DNA from: Polynucleobacter sp. TUM22923
GTDB taxonomy: Bacteria > Pseudomonadota > Gammaproteobacteria > Burkholderiales > Burkholderiaceae
Reading direction: 5' to 3'
NCBI RefSeq assembly: GCF_030295705.1
Contig: NZ_AP027274.1
Location: forward strand, 806,001 to 870,000
Length of the DNA: 64,000 nucleotides
The notes beneath the pieces were generated by a model. It made no database searches. It was not told where the DNA came from and saw only the letters and a list, made by a program, of their open reading frames with translations. Shown here piece by piece: positions 59,801-64,000 of the stretch. A program made the translations under genes and the position numbers. Each line of letters starts with the position of its first letter. The stretch's first letter is position 1.

Positions 59801-60658
59801 ATGTGCCTCATACTTTTTGCCTGGAAATCACACCCTGACTATCCGTTAGTAGTAGCGGCAAATCGAGATGAATTTTATGCTCGTGATACCGAGCCCATGG
59901 CTTGGTGGCCTGAGCATCCACAAATGCTGGCGGGGCGAGATAAGGCTGATGTGATTGGGAGCCCCGGTACTTGGTTGGGCTTTACTAAAACAGGTCGATT
60001 TGCTGCCTTAACCAATGTAAGAGCCCCCAGTGAAAAGAATCCAGATGCTAGAACCCGTGGCGAACTGCCTGTGTAGTATCTTGCCGGAAACAACAAACCA
60101 CAAGACTACGTTCAAGAAAATGCCAAACGATTTCATCTCTACAACGGCTTTAACTTATTGATGGCAGATTTAAGCGATCCAGCAAATGCAGAAATGCATT
60201 GGGTTAGTAACCGACTGATGATGGGGGCAAGTATTCGGCCTAGAAAAGTATTTCCTGAGCAGGCCTTAGAGGCCGGAATATATGGCTTATCCAATGCAAT
60301 GCTCGACACGCCCTGGCCAAAAGTAAACCACCGCGTGGCTGCTTTTGCTCAAGCCGTAGCGATGGATGATGGCAAACTTAAAAATGCAGAACGCTACTTA
60401 CAATTACTTGCGGATACTCGCGAGGCAAATACGCAAGAGTTACCGAATACGGGTGTCAGTACAGACTGGGAGAAGGCGCTCTCAGCCGCTTTTATTCAGA
60501 CGCCATCTTATGGAACGCGTGCAAGCACTATTTTGCGAGTTCGCAAAGATGGCCATTTTGAGATAGTAGAGCGCCGTTTTGACGCAAGCGGCACCATCGG
60601 TCATGAGGTGATTGCGGGAACGTTGGCAAAAGCTGAAGACCCTAACTTGTCTGTCTGA
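59801..60658 (+). pseudogene. NRDE/TANGO2-family protein, interrupted by one in-frame TAG
   Basis: The frame starts MCLILFAWKSHPDYPLVVAA then NRDEFYAR, the signature of the NRDE (TANGO2-like) family, with Cys2 as the likely N-terminal nucleophile. A TAG at 60074-60076 interrupts it after 91 codons. The same frame continues at once with YLAGNNKPQDYVQENAKRF and FNLLMADLSD to a normal C-terminus at 60658. Full length would be about 285 residues. A C-to-T change from CAG is the simplest origin. It is otherwise intact, so this is a recent mutation, a sequencing error, or read-through. The heptamer repeat lies just upstream. Confidence 0.85.
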
Positions 60659-60692
60659 TCGAGCTACTCCGCCCTTTAACCCCTGATAGGAT

Positions 60693-61175
60693 TTACTGTT
60701 GACGTAAGTCGTCGTTTATAACTCTTTCACCATCTGCATTTTTACTCGCTAGGCGCTTTAAAAACTTAAATGTGCCTGTAGACATGCAGCAAATTTCACC
60801 TTGATCGTTATAGAGCTTTGCCTCACAAAATGCCATCGTAGCGGTAGTGCGAACGGTGTCTGCTTTGACTCTCAAAATGCCCGTTGCCGCCTGCATAAAG
60901 TTATTCTTCATCTCGATGGTGACCACACTGCGATCACCAGGATCGGCAGATCAGGCAGCCACTGCCATAGCAACATCCATCAAGGTTAATAAAACCCCGC
61001 CATGAGCCACATCCCAGGTATTGGTATGCTCTGGCTTTAATGCTAACAAGATCTCGCCTTTTCCCATTTCAGCACTGAGGCAGCGTACGCCCAGTAATTT
61101 TAAGAAAGGAACGTTGAGTTCCTCGCCTAGGTGGGCAAGCTGAGTAGCTGCATTATTTTGTACTTTATTAGTCAT
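60693..61175 (-). pseudogene. PaaI-type hotdog thioesterase, interrupted by one in-frame TGA
   Basis: On the minus strand, residues 1-74 carry the hotdog-fold motif NTWDVAHGGVLLTLMDVAMA typical of PaaI-like acyl-CoA thioesterases. TGA at 60953-60951 then interrupts, and the same frame continues SADPGDRSVVTIEMKNNF to a complete C-terminus at 60693. Relatives usually have a sense codon here, probably Arg; CGA to TGA is a single C-to-T change. Full length would be 160 residues. No later start suggests a functional second half. It converges on the broken NRDE gene with 34 bases between stops. Confidence 0.83.
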
Positions 61176-61228
61176 ATCGCTATATTAAATGCTTCTGCGG
61201 CGATAGTAAATTCCTCATAAAATAGGTA

Positions 61229-62695
61229 ATGTCCTTTATTTTGCGCGGCGGCGATGTCTGTCAGCCCACCATCCCTACTCCCATCCCCAATCCGCACTGG
61301 GTCGCGTTCTCTGAAGAGGCGGCTCAACTGTTAGGTCTATCCATTAACAATAGTGGTTTGCCAAGCGATCCGCAGTGGCTCGATGTCCTAGCAGGCAATT
61401 CTTTAAAAGCCAATGGCATTGAATTTATAGACCCCATTTCAACGGCTTATAGCGGTCATCAATTTGGTGTTTGGGCTGGGCAACTAGGTGATGGACGAGC
61501 TATCTTACTGGGCGACATTCAAGGGCTTGAACTGCAGCTCAAGGGTGCCGGAAAAACGCATTACTCGCGCATGGGAGATGGACGCGCCGTTCTTCGATCT
61601 TCTATACGAGAGTTTCTTTGTAGCGAAGCAATGCATGCGCTAGGTGTTCCAACGAGCCGTGCATTATCGATTGTGGGTTCAAAGCAAGCCGTGAGGCGAG
61701 AGACGATTGAGACTGCGGCAGTGTGTGCCAGAATTGCTCCTAGCTTCATTCGGGTTGGCCATTTTGAGCACTATGCTTCATTACAAGATACCGCACGACT
61801 AAAAGCATTGGCCGACTTACTCATAGACCGCTTTTACCCTGAATGTCTGGAGTCTAAGAATCCGTATCTACAATTATTTATCTCCATAGCATCTAAAAAT
61901 GCAACGCTAGTTGCCCAGTGGCAATCCGTTGGTTTTTGCCATGGCGTTTTAAATACAGACAATATTAGTGTGCTTGGCTTAACGATTGACTATGGCCCAT
62001 TTGGCTTTTTAGATCAATTTGAAATTGACCATGTTTGTAACCATAGCGATCACAGCGGTCGGTATGCTTACCATCGACAACCACAAGTGATGCACTGGAA
62101 TATGGCATGCTTGGCTAGTGCAATGCTTCCCCTGCTAGAGTTAACCTACTCCGCAGAAGAATCTCAGGAACTTTTACGATCTGCTCTTGAGTCCTTCCCC
62201 AAGATTTATGCCCAAGAATGGCAGCATTTATTTAGGCGCAAACTTGGACTAACTCAAGAGTTACCTGAAGACATTGCTCTTATTGAGCGTTTGCTACAAG
62301 CGATGAATCAATCTAAAGTTGATTTTACGAACTTCTTTCGTAGCCTTGCCCAGGTCAATCAACGCAGTGATCTCATCGATATCACACAGCGAGATAGCTT
62401 TATCGACAGAGAGCAGATCGACCAATGGTTTAGTGAATATCTCGCTAGACTGCAAACTGAAAACATTGCCGATTCAGATCGGCATCAGGCAATGAACAGC
62501 ATCAATCCAAAATTTATTCTTAGAAATTACTTGGCGCAAACTGCAATAGAAAAAGCGCAGCAAGATAACTTTACTGAGATTACAACCTTACTCAAGGTAT
62601 TGAGTCATCCATATGATGAGCAAACTGAGTACGAGCGTTACGCAAACGCACCGCCTCTCGATTTACAAAAAATGGCTATAAGCTGCTCTTCTTAA
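61229..62695 (+). CDS. selO: SelO protein adenylyltransferase (YdiU family)
   Basis: Pseudokinase of 488 residues that transfers AMP to protein Ser, Thr or Tyr in redox-related targets. The [20 protein letters not shown] motif, the Lys in [25 protein letters not shown] and [11 protein letters not shown] with metal-binding Asn and Asp are all seen. The C-terminus ends SCSS, as in bacterial relatives, with cysteine where some eukaryotic SelO proteins have selenocysteine. TAAAAT lies at 61218-61223, five bases before the ATG. msrB follows after about 50 bases. Confidence 0.93.
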   Translation: MSFILRGGDVCQPTIPTPIPNPHWVAFSEEAAQLLGLSINNSGLPSDPQWLDVLAGNSLKANGIEFIDPISTAYSGHQFGVWAGQLGDGRAILLGDIQGLELQLKGAGKTHYSRMGDGRAVLRSSIREFLCSEAMHALGVPTSRALSIVGSKQAVRRETIETAAVCARIAPSFIRVGHFEHYASLQDTARLKALADLLIDRFYPECLESKNPYLQLFISIASKNATLVAQWQSVGFCHGVLNTDNISVLGLTIDYGPFGFLDQFEIDHVCNHSDHSGRYAYHRQPQVMHWNMACLASAMLPLLELTYSAEESQELLRSALESFPKIYAQEWQHLFRRKLGLTQELPEDIALIERLLQAMNQSKVDFTNFFRSLAQVNQRSDLIDITQRDSFIDREQIDQWFSEYLARLQTENIADSDRHQAMNSINPKFILRNYLAQTAIEKAQQDNFTEITTLLKVLSHPYDEQTEYERYANAPPLDLQKMAISCSS

Positions 62696-62747
62696 TATCC
62701 ATCATTTTTTTGATACAACCCAAATCCAACCTAAATCTAACAACGCG

Positions 62748-63161
62748 ATGACCAAAAAAACAGATCAAGAATATAAACAGCAATTAAGTGATATTGAATA
62801 TCGAGTGACACGTGAAGCCGCAACTGAGCGTCCATTTACGGGAAAGTATTGGGATCACTGGATCGATGGTCGCTATAGCTGCGTCTGTTGTAACACCCCC
62901 CTTTTTCGATCAACTAGTAAGTTTGATGCAGGCTGCGGATGGCCAAGCTACAGCTCTCCAGAGGAAAGTTCCGCCATTACTGAAATTAAGGATATGACTC
63001 ACGGCATGATTCGTACTGAAGTCAGGTGCACGGAGTGTGACGCACATTTAGGTCATGTTTTTGAGGATGGCCCTCACCCATCAGGGTTGCGCTATTGCAT
63101 TAACTCGGCATCATTAAGTTTTGAGCCCTCAGACAATGCTGCCGACTCCAAAGCTGAATAG
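62748..63161 (+). CDS. msrB: peptide methionine-(R)-S-oxide reductase MsrB
   Basis: Repairs methionine-R-sulfoxide in proteins; 137 residues. Zinc-binding pairs are CVCC and [12 protein letters not shown], the GCGWPSY motif is present, and the catalytic Cys is in [11 protein letters not shown]. There is no N-terminal MsrA fusion or signal peptide, so it is cytoplasmic. It follows selO, another redox-linked gene. Confidence 0.95.
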   Translation: MTKKTDQEYKQQLSDIEYRVTREAATERPFTGKYWDHWIDGRYSCVCCNTPLFRSTSKFDAGCGWPSYSSPEESSAITEIKDMTHGMIRTEVRCTECDAHLGHVFEDGPHPSGLRYCINSASLSFEPSDNAADSKAE

Positions 63162-63187
63162 TTCCAAAATATCAGGATAATGAGCAA

Positions 63188-63736
63188 ATGAAATTTTTAT
63201 TCGATTTATTCCCCATTATTCTCTTCTTTATTGCCTTTAAATTTGGTGATATCTATACCGCCACAATCGTGGCAATGGTAGCGACTATTGGTCAAATTTT
63301 ATGGGTCTACTATCGTCACCGCAAGATTGATGCTATGCAATGGGTCAGCTTGGTGATGATCTTGGTTTTTGGTAGCCTTACTATCTTTTTGCACGATAAA
63401 ACTTTTATACAGCTTAAGCCAACGGCCCTTTATTGGCTATTTGCAGCTACCCTATTTATTAGTGCTCAGTTTTTCCAGAAAAACTGGATACAGGTGTTGA
63501 TGGGCAAGCAAGTTACATTAAAAGCATCCTCATCCAAATCGGTATGGCAAAAAGTGAATCTAGCCTGGTCTGCATTTTTTCTTTTCATGGGCGCCCTTAA
63601 TTTATATATTGCTTTTGAGTACACAGAAGAAACTTGGGTTAATTTCAAGCTTTTTGGTAGCACTGGCTTGCTAGTTATATTTGTCATTATTCAAGGTATT
63701 TGGTTAAGTCGGCATATGGAGCAACCTGCAGAATGA
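63188..63736 (+). CDS. yciB: septation protein A / inner-membrane protein YciB
   Basis: Inner-membrane protein of 182 residues with about five hydrophobic segments. The start KFLFDLFPIILFFIAFKFGD is diagnostic. KPTALYWLFAATLF, VWQKVNLAWSAFFLFMGALN and YTEETWVNFKLFG also match YciB/IspZ, linked to envelope synthesis and division. Its stop overlaps the bolA start by four bases (ATGA). Confidence 0.93.
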   Translation: MKFLFDLFPIILFFIAFKFGDIYTATIVAMVATIGQILWVYYRHRKIDAMQWVSLVMILVFGSLTIFLHDKTFIQLKPTALYWLFAATLFISAQFFQKNWIQVLMGKQVTLKASSSKSVWQKVNLAWSAFFLFMGALNLYIAFEYTEETWVNFKLFGSTGLLVIFVIIQGIWLSRHMEQPAE

Positions 63737-64000
63737 GCATCAATCAAGAACGTATCAAGCTTTTTGAAATAGATTTAAGGGGCGCCTTCCAGCTTTCGCA
63801 ATTAGCGATTGAGGATGAAAGCCACCTACACGCAGGACATGCTGGTGCAGCTAGTGGCGGCGGTCACTTCAAAGTTCGGATTGTTGCACCAGAATTTGAG
63901 GGCCTTAACCAAGTCAAACGCCATCGCGCAGTCTATGCCGCTTTAAATCGGTACTTTCCTCATGAAATTCATGCGCTTTCCATCAATGCCTTAACCCCAA
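63733..64000 (+). CDS. bolA: BolA-family protein (3' end outside window)
   Basis: The first 89 codons of a BolA/IbaG-type protein, starting MSINQERIKLFEIDLRGAF. The GGGHFKVRIV strand with its conserved His, the segment LNQVKRHRAVYAALNRYF and the EIHALSINALTP end are typical. BolA proteins act with monothiol glutaredoxins in iron-sulfur and iron handling. The GHAGAASGGGHF loop is a family variant. No stop is reached before the window ends, so the C-terminus is unseen. Confidence 0.9.
   Translation, partial: MSINQERIKLFEIDLRGAFQLSQLAIEDESHLHAGHAGAASGGGHFKVRIVAPEFEGLNQVKRHRAVYAALNRYFPHEIHALSINALTP

Noticed and set aside
60951..60953. TGA in the thioesterase as a selenocysteine codon
   Set aside because: PaaI thioesterases are not known selenoproteins and no SECIS-like hairpin is evident; a nonsense change is simpler.

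Overview
The window looks like a core-chromosome segment of a small-genome, moderate-GC betaproteobacterium of the Burkholderiaceae, most like Polynucleobacter. The basis is protein similarity to Burkholderiales families, a PHA block phaC-phaB-phaR-rimO-thiolase, an ygfZ/mltG-tmk-holB-tatD block, a tsaB-rimI-holD-like block and tight gene packing. No rRNA is present, so the genus is an inference. I see no prophage, insertion sequence, CRISPR array, plasmid gene or defence island, and nearly every gene belongs to a known family.

Layout. 1-5.7 kb: propionate to succinyl-CoA module (methylmalonyl-CoA mutase C-terminus, MeaB, propionyl-CoA carboxylase beta and alpha, VOC epimerase-like protein). 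5.7-12.8 kb: tsaB, rimI, a short protein that I read as the DNA polymerase III psi subunit (holD), lplT, alr, bamD, rluD, pgeF. 12.8-18.6 kb: polyhydroxyalkanoate genes phaC, phaB, phaR with rimO and a thiolase. 18.6-24.4 kb: serB, mfd, ispD, ispF. 24.4-30.8 kb: tRNA-Leu, tig, clpP, clpX, lon, tRNA-Val, a proteostasis block. 30.9-38.6 kb: a PpiD-like chaperone, tesA, an orphan ybbA, purL, a spermidine-synthase-like protein. 38.7-48.3 kb: acnB, pyrG, kdsA, eno, ftsB, hslO, gltX. 48.4-48.8 kb: tRNA-Ala, tRNA-Glu, tRNA-Asp. 48.8-55 kb: M48 lipoprotein protease, an unknown periplasmic protein, hyi, glxR, a YqiA-type esterase, a DUF3108 protein, an ion channel, an ankyrin-repeat protein. 55-59.7 kb: tatD, holB, tmk, mltG with divergent ygfZ. 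59.8-64 kb: two genes each broken by one in-frame stop (NRDE family and PaaI-type thioesterase), then selO, msrB, yciB and the start of a bolA-family gene.

I found no convincing new multi-gene system. The observations most worth checking are: a PpiD homologue that seems to have lost its parvulin domain cleanly; a divergent HolD/psi candidate next to rimI; two adjacent convergent genes each carrying a single nonsense codon; a perfect 16-bp palindrome over the likely acnB promoter; heptamer tandem repeats in spacers; several genes with a -10-like box just upstream of the start and no Shine-Dalgarno (possible leaderless mRNAs, best for ygfZ); and a periplasmic protein made of two copies of one small beta domain. 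Base composition, codon use and homology searches could not be computed here, so family calls rest on motifs read by eye.
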